The position numbers were made by a program, and so were the translations under genes. A DNA stretch of 64,000 nucleotides from Vibrio sp. Isolate34. GTDB taxonomy: Bacteria > Pseudomonadota > Gammaproteobacteria > Enterobacterales > Vibrionaceae. Below, piece after piece: positions 45,516 to 53,544 of this stretch. The notes beneath the pieces were generated by a model that saw only the letters and a list, made by a program, of their open reading frames with translations, had not been told where the DNA came from and searched no databases. Where the stretch lies: contig NZ_JAKEUO010000014.1 in NCBI RefSeq assembly GCF_022397915.1, positions 88,809 to 152,808 on the forward strand, written 5' to 3'. Position 1 is the first letter of the stretch. Each line of letters starts with the position of its first letter.

Positions 45516-45663
45516 CTACTTTAACCGCAGTCCGGCTTTGTTGTACTGTTTCCAGTTAGTTGTTTTGTAACGAGGTTTAGGCATGAGGCTACGACGATTG
45601 ATGGGTGTAGCCGATCAGATCGTAGCTTCTAGATTTAGTTCCATCGAATTACGCAACAAAGCC
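45516..45663 (-). mobile_element. IS5-family element remnant with start of transposase
   Basis: Read on the minus strand from 45663: GGCTTTGTTGCGTAATTCG, an IS903/IS5-type terminal end, then after ~65 bases ATG 45584 and MPKPRYKTTNWKQYNKAG, the N-terminus of IS5-group transposases. After 22 codons the frame ends at TAG (45516). The rest of the element is gone. A GGCTTTGTTG copy on the plus strand at 45534 also makes the fragment look bounded by inverted ends. It ends three bases short of the sulfatase maturase stop. Confidence 0.8.
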
Positions 45664-45666
45664 TAT

Positions 45667-46866
45667 CTAATGCGTCATTACTTCTGCTGGAGATCGCCCA
45701 GCAAACCATAAGTCACACATTGTTTTCATCTTTGCTTCACTACGGCGGAAAAAATGTTCATAGCCTTCGCAAAGATAGTTGTCAGAGAAATCATCAGCTC
45801 TAGGAATAAAGCGTTGCTTTGGGCAACCTCCATTGCAAAGTTTTACATACGGGCACTTTTTACACTTTTCGCTGAGATCTTTCTTCTTGATACCAAACTC
45901 GTAGTTCTGGGTACTAAAGTTCATTTCATTAATCGTTTTTGAATGAATGTTCCCTAATTTATACTCAGGATAAACATAGTGGTCGCAATTATAGATGTCT
46001 CCATTTGCCTCCATGGCAAATGCACTTCCACATCGTGGAGCCATTGTGCACATATTGCCTTGTTCACCCGCCCTACCTGCGAGTGTGTTATCGAAATATG
46101 GCACGAAGATCCGACCAACATCATGCTTCACCCAATAGTCAAAGATGGTCGCGAGGAACTGTCCAAACTTTAAAGACGGTACACTCCATTCCGTCAACTT
46201 AGCCGCGCTATCATGCTCTGGGTCAACTAAATATAAACCCTCAAACGTTGGCTTAGCTGCTACTCTTTCGACCAAGGGAATATATTGATGCACTTCGCTA
46301 CCCAAAGCTTTTAAATGTTGATAGACCTCCAATGCATGGTCAACATTGTGGCTGCCAATGACCGTTAAAGTGTTGAACTGAACGTGATGTGCACGCAATA
46401 AGTCGATGGCTTGTACTACCTTACGGTAGGAACCTTTGCCAGAGCGACTCGTGCGGTATTTGTTGTGAAGATGCTCTGGTCCATCAATTGAAATACCAAT
46501 CAAAAAGTGGTTTGTTTTGAAAAACTGACACCATTCATTATTGAGTAATAGGCCGTTAGTTTGCAGCGTATTCTCTATGGATTTCCCTTTCGCATATTTG
46601 TTTTGCAATTGGACTGCTTTTTTGTAGAACTCAATCCCCATCATCAAAGGTTCGCCGCCTTGCCAAGCAAAAGTCACATGGTCAGTATGTTGAGCTAATA
46701 TGTGTTGCTCAATATAAACTTCTAACGTTTCATCCGACATTTTCCAGTTAGTATTACGCTCGGGGTATAGCTTTTCTTTCTCAAGATAAAAGCAATAGTC
46801 ACAATCTAGGTTACACACAGAACCCGTTGGTTTACTCATAATATGAACAGACTTAGATACTTCCAC
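45667..46866 (-). CDS. Anaerobic sulfatase maturase (radical SAM, anSME)
   Basis: 399 residues, GTG start at 46866 with AGGA six bases upstream, which puts the iron-sulfur motif at the usual place: CNLDCDYC (CxxxCxxC, about residues 18-25). C-terminal SPASM cysteines occur in CTMAPRCGSAFAMEANGDIYNCDHY and CKKCPYVKLCNGGCPK. The enzyme converts the active-site Cys or Ser of sulfatases to formylglycine. Lies 76 bases downstream of the sulfatase gene, in the same operon. A hairpin sits between them. Confidence 0.93.
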   Translation of the reverse strand: MEVSKSVHIMSKPTGSVCNLDCDYCFYLEKEKLYPERNTNWKMSDETLEVYIEQHILAQHTDHVTFAWQGGEPLMMGIEFYKKAVQLQNKYAKGKSIENTLQTNGLLLNNEWCQFFKTNHFLIGISIDGPEHLHNKYRTSRSGKGSYRKVVQAIDLLRAHHVQFNTLTVIGSHNVDHALEVYQHLKALGSEVHQYIPLVERVAAKPTFEGLYLVDPEHDSAAKLTEWSVPSLKFGQFLATIFDYWVKHDVGRIFVPYFDNTLAGRAGEQGNMCTMAPRCGSAFAMEANGDIYNCDHYVYPEYKLGNIHSKTINEMNFSTQNYEFGIKKKDLSEKCKKCPYVKLCNGGCPKQRFIPRADDFSDNYLCEGYEHFFRRSEAKMKTMCDLWFAGRSPAEVMTH

Positions 46867-46884
46867 ATTTATTCCTCAGATTGT

Positions 46885-46911
46885 GCAGGTAGGATTTTAT
46901 GTCCTACCTGC
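46885..46911 (-). other. Intercistronic hairpin between sulfatase and maturase genes
   Basis: 10-bp perfect stem GCAGGTAGGA/TCCTACCTGC (46885-46894, 46902-46911), loop TTTTATG, no long T-run. It may lower maturase expression relative to the sulfatase. Confidence 0.65.
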
Positions 46912-46942
46912 CTAACGTTAATGACAGTCGTGCAAATGGTTG

Positions 46943-48394
46943 TTACTTTTCAGCGTTTCTGAAACCGTCCGGTATATGCTGAGTGAAATCAACGCCTTCA
47001 CAGTCCGGTTTGTACCCTATAGGTGCAGGGAAAGGAATGGTGTCACAACTTACCGCAAGGTTTCGTTGAATCGCGACGTTTCGTTTAACTACCGTAGGGA
47101 AAATACGAACACCATCAGCGCGCATGTCATACATTTCTTGAGGATCGCTAGACAGATCATAGACGGCTGGGATCTGACGTTTAACAGGTGATTCTGGCAT
47201 AATATCTTGATCGTAGAAATGCAGTTTCCAATCGTTCCATTTGTAAGCCTGAACTATTTGCCCATTACTGATATAAAAACCATCACGATTAGATTGCTCC
47301 ATCTCACCTTTCAGATGAGCCCATTGGTTAATCCCATCGATATGACGATCTGATGGCATTTCATAGCCGACAAGCTCACCAATTGATGGCATCACATCAA
47401 CCACATGCACAATTTCATTACTGACACGGTTTTCTTTGATTGTCTCAGGCATAGAGGCGATAAATGGCACACGGATTGAACCTTCGAGCGCAGTGAAGTA
47501 ACTTCCTCGCCATGGTGCCGAGATCCCGTGGTGAGGGTAGTGCCACTCTGGTCCGTTGTCTGACATAAAGATAATCAATGTGTCTTTTCTTGCATCGGCT
47601 TTATCAATGGTGTCGATAATTTGCCCTGCGCGATAATCAATCTCATGTAAAACATCGGCGTAATCTCCTTTACCTGTCACTCCAGCAAAATCTGGGTGAG
47701 GAATCGTAGGCAGGTGCGGCTGAGTAAACGACACGAACGTAAAGAAAGGGCTGCCTTCTTCTAATTGTTGACTGATGTGCGTAATCGCTCGTTGAGTGAC
47801 TTGTTCATCAATAGTACGGCGAGTATCAAGATTAAAGTCCATGACATCTTTTGTCTTTCCATTGACTGTGTCTTGGATCTTTGGAACGTACCCATCTTCG
47901 TTTTCAAAGTGGAGTTGTGATGAATAGAGTGATTCGTCTGAAGTATTCAGCACCCCAAAGAAATCATCGAACCCTTGATCTAATGGTGTTCGCCCTTCAG
48001 TATCACCAAGGTGCCACTTGCCATACATGGCGGTGTTGTAACCCTGCTCCTTAAACTTATTGGCCATGGTAACCTCCCAATTCACCATGCCGTAATCCAT
48101 ACCCCAAACAACCTCTGTTGTTGCTGTTCTCAGGGGACGTCTACCGGTCATAAATGCCGAACGGGTAGGAGTGCATTGAGGCTCAACATTAAAATTTGTA
48201 AGCCTGATGCCTTGTTCTGCCAATTTATCTAAGTTTGGGGTCGCGACACCTCGTGTACTGCCATACGACTGAAGCTCTCCAAAACCTAAATTGTCGACCA
48301 TCATAATGACCACATTGGGTTGTTCTGTTGCTGTTGCCGATAGAGAAGGCAGTACACCGGCTAAAACGGTAGCTAACACGCTTTTTTTCATCAT
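46943..48394 (-). CDS. Arylsulfatase (formylglycine sulfatase), exported
   Basis: 483 residues from ATG 48394 (GGAG six bases before). The signal peptide ends near LSATATEQ. VEPQCTPTRSAFMTGRRP holds the Cys-type sulfatase signature CxPxR (Cys ~74), to be made formylglycine by the adjacent maturase, since the Cys form needs activation. NVVIMMVDNLGFGEL carries the metal Asp, and KWHLGD a catalytic Lys/His. It should hydrolyse sulfate esters, perhaps of algal polysaccharides, in the periplasm or outside. Confidence 0.93.
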   Translation of the reverse strand: MMKKSVLATVLAGVLPSLSATATEQPNVVIMMVDNLGFGELQSYGSTRGVATPNLDKLAEQGIRLTNFNVEPQCTPTRSAFMTGRRPLRTATTEVVWGMDYGMVNWEVTMANKFKEQGYNTAMYGKWHLGDTEGRTPLDQGFDDFFGVLNTSDESLYSSQLHFENEDGYVPKIQDTVNGKTKDVMDFNLDTRRTIDEQVTQRAITHISQQLEEGSPFFTFVSFTQPHLPTIPHPDFAGVTGKGDYADVLHEIDYRAGQIIDTIDKADARKDTLIIFMSDNGPEWHYPHHGISAPWRGSYFTALEGSIRVPFIASMPETIKENRVSNEIVHVVDVMPSIGELVGYEMPSDRHIDGINQWAHLKGEMEQSNRDGFYISNGQIVQAYKWNDWKLHFYDQDIMPESPVKRQIPAVYDLSSDPQEMYDMRADGVRIFPTVVKRNVAIQRNLAVSCDTIPFPAPIGYKPDCEGVDFTQHIPDGFRNAEK

Positions 48395-48491
48395 ATTTTG
48401 CTCCAATGACCATTTCTAATTGATTTCTTTTGAAAAGAATAGCATCTGGGCTTAGAATTTGAAGTGATGGGTATTTATGAAGGGTATAACC

Positions 48492-49406
48492 ATGAGGAAT
48501 AGTGAGTTTTCAAAGATTAGAGCGCTTGATCTCAACTTACTAAAAACACTGCTTGTTCTATTAGAGCAAAAGCATATTTCTAAAAGTTCAGAGCTGTTGT
48601 TTATTACTCAACCTGCTGTTAGTAAGCAGCTATCAAAGCTTCGAGAGATGTTTGATGATCCTCTTTTGGTGAGAGTTGGGAATCAATTGGTGCTAACGCA
48701 AAAAGCGATTCAGTTATATCCCAAAATCGAGCTGCTATGTAATCAGTTCAAAAATTTAGTCGATTCAGAGGCGCTTGATTTAAGCAAGGTGACACAGAAT
48801 GTCACTATCATGCTTTCAGATTACGCAAGCCCTCATTGGATGGATCAAGTCATCAAAGAAGTATCAACGCATGCACCCAATGTGACGGTGACCTGCAAGA
48901 GTTGGAGTTATGAGAATATAAAGAAGTTGACATTGGGCGAGATTAACTTTGCGTTAGGATCGTTGCCAGAAGGTCTTTCTGGGTTTGAGACCCATGACAT
49001 CGGGGAGGTGTCGAATTCACTGATTGCGAGACGTGAGCATGCTATTTTTTCTAATGCCGACCAACTAGAGCTGTCTCTTTCAAGTTTCCCGATTGTCAAA
49101 ATTCGAGGATCGCATCGATATCAGAATATATATGATGAGCTGATCGGTGAGAGTCCTGTACTGCTTGACGAAGCAACACTTTGGTTAGCTCTGGAAACCG
49201 TCAAATCAACGGATGCTTATCTGGTTGGGCCTAGCAAGTTTATTGAAAGCATCGATGACAAAAATTACTACAACAGCATCCCATTGCCAATGTTAAAGCC
49301 CATCCCTATTTCTATGTGCTGGTCTATCGGGCTTAGTGACGACCCTTTCTATAACTGGATAAAAGATATGATGATTGAAATAGGATCTCGTATTGTCAAT
49401 GAATAA
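48492..49406 (+). CDS. LysR-family regulator of the sulfatase operon (inferred)
   Basis: 304 residues from ATG 48492 (GAAGGG seven bases before; an upstream in-frame ATG at 48477 has a weaker site). HTH: LEQKHISKSSELLFITQPAVSKQLSKLREMFDDPLL. Divergent from the sulfatase gene with 97 bases between, so it likely controls it. Inducer unknown. Confidence 0.85.
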   Translation: MRNSEFSKIRALDLNLLKTLLVLLEQKHISKSSELLFITQPAVSKQLSKLREMFDDPLLVRVGNQLVLTQKAIQLYPKIELLCNQFKNLVDSEALDLSKVTQNVTIMLSDYASPHWMDQVIKEVSTHAPNVTVTCKSWSYENIKKLTLGEINFALGSLPEGLSGFETHDIGEVSNSLIARREHAIFSNADQLELSLSSFPIVKIRGSHRYQNIYDELIGESPVLLDEATLWLALETVKSTDAYLVGPSKFIESIDDKNYYNSIPLPMLKPIPISMCWSIGLSDDPFYNWIKDMMIEIGSRIVNE

Positions 49407-49492
49407 CAAGGACGACATATTTGCTTTCAGCAACCACCAACGTTTTACAATCAATCAATTAGATTAGTTAGCTCAATAATAAGATTCGATAT

Positions 49493-49506
49493 AATCACTA
49501 GTGATT
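49493..49506. promoter_or_regulatory. 14-bp perfect palindrome
   Basis: AATCACTAGTGATT is a perfect 14-bp palindrome in the gap downstream of the LysR gene. The gap 49407-49703 contains no gene I can support; a short plus-strand frame (49565-49885) mostly overlaps the oxidoreductase gene. The palindrome's partner is unknown. Confidence 0.35.
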
Positions 49507-49703
49507 GTAACTAAAACGTTTTGGGCAGATCTGCGTTACGGCAATCTACCCCGTCAGTACGGATTTGGACAATTCCGAGTTACGAACAATAAAGCCCTCT
49601 GATTTTTCTGATTACTTCTCGTATTGCTATCATGTGGCCAGCCTATATGTAGCTGACCAAATTACCTTAGCGACTAAAGTCATGCATAGTTCAGTACAGT
49701 TTC

Positions 49704-50678
49704 TTAAATTTGAAGAGTTAACTTTCCTACCGTATTACCACTTTCTAAATCTCGATGAGCATTTACGCCTTCTTCGAGCGAATAGATATGGTGAGATGAT
49801 ATTTCAATTTTACCGTCTAAGATCAAGTTCTCGATTGATTTTATCGCGGAGATATTGTCTTGTTGGCTATGTGTTCCACCATTGAATAATTCGAGCTTAA
49901 TCGATTTCATAAAGGCATTTTGTAATGCAGCCTCTATATCGGGAGCTTGGTTGCTTTCAGCGAAGCCAAACCAAATCAAATGCCCATTAATTGCTAGAAG
50001 GTCGATATCTCTTGCAATAGAATTACCGCCGGTAGCATTGAAAACAGCGTCTAATCCATCTGGATATTCGCTTTCTATAATGCTTTGGACATCTTCGTGT
50101 TTATAGTTTAGAACACGATCTGCTCCCAATGAACGTACATACTCTTTCTTTTGATCAGAGCCAACTAAAGCAATGACTTCATGGTTTTGAGCTTTAAGAA
50201 GTTGAACTAAAACGCTTCCTACGCTTCCTGCTCCTGCATGAACGAGAACTTTTTGCGCAGAGTTGTTCAAACGTTGAGTCAAAAGAATTGCCGTTCTTGC
50301 CGACATACTGATACTGCTTGCTGCCAGAGGCGAGAGTGATACTGGGACCGCTATTTCCCACTCTAAAGAGCTGTTAGTGTCGACAACAACGTACTCAGCG
50401 TAGGATTGACTGGCTGAAAATGCCACAAGCTGCCCCTTCTTATAACCACTGACGTTAGCCCCCATTTCTTCTATAATGCCTGACCCTTCCATCCCTAAGG
50501 TAAAAGGAGGGGTGGGTAACCCAGGGAAGGCACCTTTACGAATGTACGTATCGGCTAAGTTTATGCCACTATAAGCGACTTTAATTAGTAGCTGACCATC
50601 ACTTATTTGCGGTTTTTCAACTTGGTTGACGGTTAGTACTTCTGGGCTGCCAAATTCTGATACTTGTAGAGCTCTCAT
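49704..50678 (-). CDS. NADPH:quinone reductase-type MDR protein
   Basis: 324 residues from ATG 50678 (AAGGAAACAGAAC before it). GroES part with YIRKGAFPGLPTPPFTLGMEGSGIIEEMG and Rossmann motif VHAGAGSVGSVLVQLLK. No zinc ligands, so a quinone/enone reductase. The frame extends upstream into the SnoaL-like gene, but the ribosome binding site supports the shorter form. Same strand as the SnoaL-like gene (50 bases after it), both divergent from the HxlR regulator. Confidence 0.88.
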   Translation of the reverse strand: MRALQVSEFGSPEVLTVNQVEKPQISDGQLLIKVAYSGINLADTYIRKGAFPGLPTPPFTLGMEGSGIIEEMGANVSGYKKGQLVAFSASQSYAEYVVVDTNSSLEWEIAVPVSLSPLAASSISMSARTAILLTQRLNNSAQKVLVHAGAGSVGSVLVQLLKAQNHEVIALVGSDQKKEYVRSLGADRVLNYKHEDVQSIIESEYPDGLDAVFNATGGNSIARDIDLLAINGHLIWFGFAESNQAPDIEAALQNAFMKSIKLELFNGGTHSQQDNISAIKSIENLILDGKIEISSHHIYSLEEGVNAHRDLESGNTVGKLTLQI

Positions 50679-50727
50679 GTTCTGTTTCCTTAGATAATTT
50701 TTAGTATTTTGACCAGGTAGTTGATCT

Positions 50728-51141
50728 TTAAAAGCCATTGGGGTTGTCGATAACATAAAGCCAACCACCATCCGAGTATTTCATCACCTCTAATGCCATT
50801 CCTGTTTGCACATTAGGGATTTCCCAGTCAGAACGAATAAGTGCGGTGTCACCATTGATGTGAATGGACACACCATGTGTGACCATTTCTACGTCACCTT
50901 GCATATAGCCCTTCAAGGTTTGCGCGATGGCGTCTTTGCCTCTTGCGAGGTTACCTTCAGCATCTAACACGAATACGGCATCTTCGTGGAATAATGTAGC
51001 GAGCCCAGTCGTATCTTTATTTGAAAAATACTCTGCAAACAGCTGGTGTAACTCGCTAGGCGTTTGCGGCTTTTTGTAGTCTATCGATCCGTAAGAGAAA
51101 AAAGAGAGAGTGCTTAATGCAACCAACCATGCTGCTTTCAT
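50728..51141 (-). CDS. SnoaL/DUF4440-like NTF2-fold protein, exported
   Basis: 137 residues with a signal-like N-terminus MKAAWLVALSTLSFFSYGS. ELHQLFAEYFSNKDTTGLATLFHEDAVFVLDAEGNLARGKDAIAQTL is the SnoaL-like/DUF4440 (NTF2) fold pattern, ending with a SDWEI strand. The family includes small binding proteins and isomerases. First gene of the operon with the quinone reductase; HxlR-type regulators usually respond to quinones or aldehydes, so a detoxification pair is plausible. Confidence 0.78.
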   Translation of the reverse strand: MKAAWLVALSTLSFFSYGSIDYKKPQTPSELHQLFAEYFSNKDTTGLATLFHEDAVFVLDAEGNLARGKDAIAQTLKGYMQGDVEMVTHGVSIHINGDTALIRSDWEIPNVQTGMALEVMKYSDGGWLYVIDNPNGF

Positions 51142-51194
51142 AATATGCCCTTAGTTTGAATGTTCTGCAGTGATAGTGTGATACTATCGAAGTT

Positions 51195-51264
51195 GGTTAC
51201 TAAAATATACTAGGTACCCAAAGGTAACTAGATACCTATTGGTAACCATTAAAATATACTAGGT
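51195..51264 (+). promoter_or_regulatory. Operator region with duplicated unit, HxlR/SnoaL divergent promoter
   Basis: TAAAATATACTAGGT occurs twice, at 51201-51215 and 51250-51264, each preceded by GGTTAC or GGTAACCAT. Further GGTACC and GGTAAC boxes lie between (51213 and 51223). The arrangement looks like a regulator-binding array that controls both divergent transcripts. Confidence 0.6.
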
Positions 51265-51297
51265 TTTGAGTTTTCGATAAGAATGAAGGGAGTGAGT

Positions 51298-51624
51298 ATG
51301 AGCCAGCAAGGTAAACAACCCGAAGGTTATTGTAGTGCGGATCGATACTTAACGTTGATCTCTACAAAGTGGACTGCGCATATTGTTTGGTTACTTGGTC
51401 AACATGACGAAATGCGCTTTGGGCAAATACAGAAGCAACTTGCTCTGGTGTCTAGCAAAGTACTTAGTGAACGGTTAAAACTGCTAACAGGAGAAGGTTT
51501 TGTTTGGAGGAGACAAGAAGAAACCGTTCCTGTAACTGTATATTATGGCTTGACGGCAAAAGGTGAAGAACTTGCAGAAATTGTCGATATTATCGTAAAT
51601 AAATCCGACGACTGGGATAGGTGA
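51298..51624 (+). CDS. HxlR-family transcriptional regulator
   Basis: 108 residues from ATG 51298 (GGGAG six bases before; an earlier in-frame ATG at 51283 has a poor site). GYCSADRYLTLISTKWTAHIVWLLGQHDEMRFGQIQKQLALVSSKVLSERLKLL is the HxlR winged-helix signature including the conserved Cys used for redox or aldehyde sensing in relatives. Divergent from the SnoaL-like/quinone reductase pair, which it should control. Confidence 0.9.
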   Translation: MSQQGKQPEGYCSADRYLTLISTKWTAHIVWLLGQHDEMRFGQIQKQLALVSSKVLSERLKLLTGEGFVWRRQEETVPVTVYYGLTAKGEELAEIVDIIVNKSDDWDR

Positions 51625-51808
51625 TCGCACTAGACAATGCAGGACAATGATTAGAACAAGTAAGTCAAATGAGGTTTAGATTAAATGTGTGTTCCTCGGT
51701 CTAAACAAACTTTGGGGCAAAAACGTGTTTCAGATGATTGGTTTAAAGTGTGATTGGTTTAAAGGTGTTCGCCCCGTGAAGGTTCGGGGCAGAAGTGCGT
51801 TGCAGTTA

Positions 51809-52060
51809 TTAAATGGGGAAGTGCTTTTCCTCATACTCTTCAACCATTGCCGCTAGCCTTTCTAGCTCTTCACCTTCAGGAGTGTTAGGTTCGGCCACAT
51901 CAAACAGTGATTCAATTCACTTTAACGCGGCCTTGTAATCACTTTCAGAGATTTCAAGGCCCAACTCATCCAATGTTACCTCGGCTAGATCATCACGATG
52001 CGCAGTAAGGGGTGTCATCCCCTCCAGCAGTTCTTTTTCAGACAACCGTTTTTTGCTCAT
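51809..52060 (-). pseudogene. Antitoxin-like gene broken by a stop codon
   Basis: ATG 52060 reads MSKKRLSEKELLEGMTPLTAHRDDLAEV, typical of MazE/AbrB-like antitoxin ends, then DYKAALK, a TGA stop, then IESLFDVAEPNTPEGEELERLAAMVEEYEEKHFPI, the N-terminal pattern of HigA-type antitoxins, ending at TAA 51809. A single C-to-T change (CGA to TGA) explains the break. A fused antitoxin whose toxin gene is absent. No toxin gene was seen nearby, except the HipA remnant. Confidence 0.65.
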
Positions 52061-52246
52061 AGTACGCCTTTCCATTCAAAATGAGATTAGATTATTTATA
52101 GCATACTGAGTTATTCGTTATAGCGTAAGGGGGGGAAATGGAGCAAAACTTTGTTACGAACTTTATATTACAGAGTGAACTCGAGTAACCTTAGCCACTG
52201 TAAAACCCTAAAATCTCCGGCAAAGCCAGGGCGAATTTTATTCATC

Positions 52247-52509
52247 CTACACTTTCAGCGCCTTAAATTTTTCTACCATGCCCTTATCAATCTCCTTGAT
52301 TAGATTAGGTGATAAGCCTAGATGTTTGGCGTCCTGATTGAACGAGCGTGTTGTTTCAAATATTTCCTCAGCCATACCCATAATCGCTTTCTTTGAAGAT
52401 AATCCAGACATTGAAAGAAGCTTTGCTTACTATTTTCAACGAGCTTGCCGACAAGTATCTTTTCACCGGTGCTAAGCGTTCGTTTTACGGTTAGGGCTGA
52501 CTTAAGCAT
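52247..52509 (-). pseudogene. hipA toxin-kinase remnant with large internal deletion
   Basis: ATG 52509 overlaps the hipB stop by eight bases as in intact hipBA operons. It reads LKSALTVKRTLSTGEKILVGKLVENSKQ, the HipA N-terminus. About 25 codons later the sequence jumps, in another frame, to KKAIMGMAEEIFETTRSFNQDAKHLGLSPNL ending at TAG 52247, the HipA C-terminus. Some 300+ codons, including the kinase core, are missing. Non-functional. Confidence 0.72.
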
Positions 52510-52744
52510 GTCGAAGCACATCCTCTATTGATTTAAATTCAGGCTCAGACGACTTTGTCAGCTCTTTCACTTTTTTCAAGTCACCGACTGTCTCATAAAG
52601 CATGAGGAATTGACGCAATGAGATGTTGCCAGATGACTCAAACTTTCGGATCGTCGCGTAAGGCACGCCAGAGAGATCGGCCATTTTCTGAACACTAAGC
52701 TTATCTTTTTTTCGAGCGGACTTGATAAACTCTTTGAGTTCCAT
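52502..52744 (-). CDS. hipB: HipB-like XRE-family antitoxin/repressor
   Basis: 80 residues from ATG 52744 (an upstream in-frame ATG at 52777 would add 11). XRE helix-turn-helix: KLSVQKMADLSGVPYATIRKFESSGNISLRQFLMLYETV. C-terminal tail ends SIEDVLRHA. HipB represses its own operon and blocks HipA; here HipA is destroyed, so only the repressor may remain active. Operator-like repeats lie upstream. Confidence 0.8.
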   Translation of the reverse strand: MELKEFIKSARKKDKLSVQKMADLSGVPYATIRKFESSGNISLRQFLMLYETVGDLKKVKELTKSSEPEFKSIEDVLRHA

Positions 52745-52790
52745 CTGCAAATCATAAGCGGTATAAAGAGATAACATACATTTTTCGCAA

Positions 52791-52980
52791 GTTGCTACTA
52801 TGATATCTATTATACCAAAAAATTTGATTTTATTGCTATAACTGTAGCAATTATTAATTCCTTGTAATTATTGCTTCATTAACACGAATGACAACGAAGT
52901 CCATCGCAGTAATTGCATTTATTTGCTACTATAATGACAAATTTAACTTTTTTTTGTGTTATTTGCTATCATAATAGCAG
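52791..52980. promoter_or_regulatory. Array of TTGCTAC-type operator repeats upstream of hipB
   Basis: Four related elements: GTTGCTACTATGATAT at 52791, TTGCTATAACTGTAGCAA at 52833-52850 (inverted halves TTGCTA/TAGCAA), TTTGCTACTATAATGAC at 52922, and TTTGCTATCATAATAGCA at 52962-52979 (TGCTAT/ATAGCA). Spacing about 42, 89 and 40 bases. It resembles the multi-operator array of hipBA systems. Confidence 0.6.
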
Positions 52981-53309
52981 AATAGAAAGCAGGGTTGACA
53001 TCCTTCAGGTGGACGCGCTTTCTACAGCACAAGAAGAAATCAATATACCAACAATAGGCAATATTATTTGAATACATCAGGTCGAGCATCTGCCGGGCTC
53101 ATGTTGCTAAGGCTTCATGCATCTATTCGCTGTTTCACAAGAGCATCCTTTGAATGCCTCTGTTAAGCGTCTTATCAGGAAATAGACCAAGAGGCCTCCC
53201 TTCAGAACGTGTACGTTCTTTTCCCCTCGTAATTGTCTGTCATAGGTAGTTTCTGGTATTTTCCCTTTCATCATCTTAATTTTCGGTATGGATACCTCTT
53301 CCGTAGTCG
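52981..53309. other. Scrambled accessory DNA with a hairpin
   Basis: 330 bases, no intact gene. A perfect inverted repeat AGAACGTGTACGTTCT at 53204-53219 followed by four Ts is terminator-like. The end 53233-53309 is open in the RND frame but encodes no RND homology. Confidence 0.4.
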
Positions 53310-53504
53310 CGAATCGCGAAGGGAGGGGATGGTGTCAAGCTCAGGCAGTTTATGCAGACTCGGCATCTCATCCATAATCACCCAGATACGGCGGTCTTCA
53401 TCGTCTTTGAGTCCCAAAATAGCGTTAGAGGCAATGGCAAGCCAAGTTGAAATTAAAGGACGCAGTGAAGCGTGTTGTTGCGCGTTACTGGATAAGAATA
53501 AAAA
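53310..53504 (-). pseudogene. TraD-like conjugative coupling protein fragment
   Basis: Minus-strand codons read FLFLSSNAQQHASLRPLISTWL, then LGLKDDEDRRIWVIMDEMPSLHKLPELDTI. That is the Walker B region (RIWVIMDEMPS) of TraD/TraG-type coupling ATPases of F/SXT-like transfer systems. Only ~65 residues remain. It lies antisense within the 5' part of the chimeric RND frame. It shows past presence of a conjugative element. Confidence 0.7.
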
Positions 53505-53544
53505 ATCCGTGGTTCTCAGTAATGAAGTTGGCAACGGTTGGGTA

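Noticed and set aside
49565..49885. 106-codon plus-strand frame after the LysR gene
   Set aside because: More than half overlaps the oxidoreductase gene in antisense, and the product has no recognisable family or good ribosome binding site.
53233..53544. Apparent N-terminus of the RND pump
   Set aside because: The codons show no RND or membrane pattern and run antisense to a TraD fragment, so it is a chance extension of the frame.
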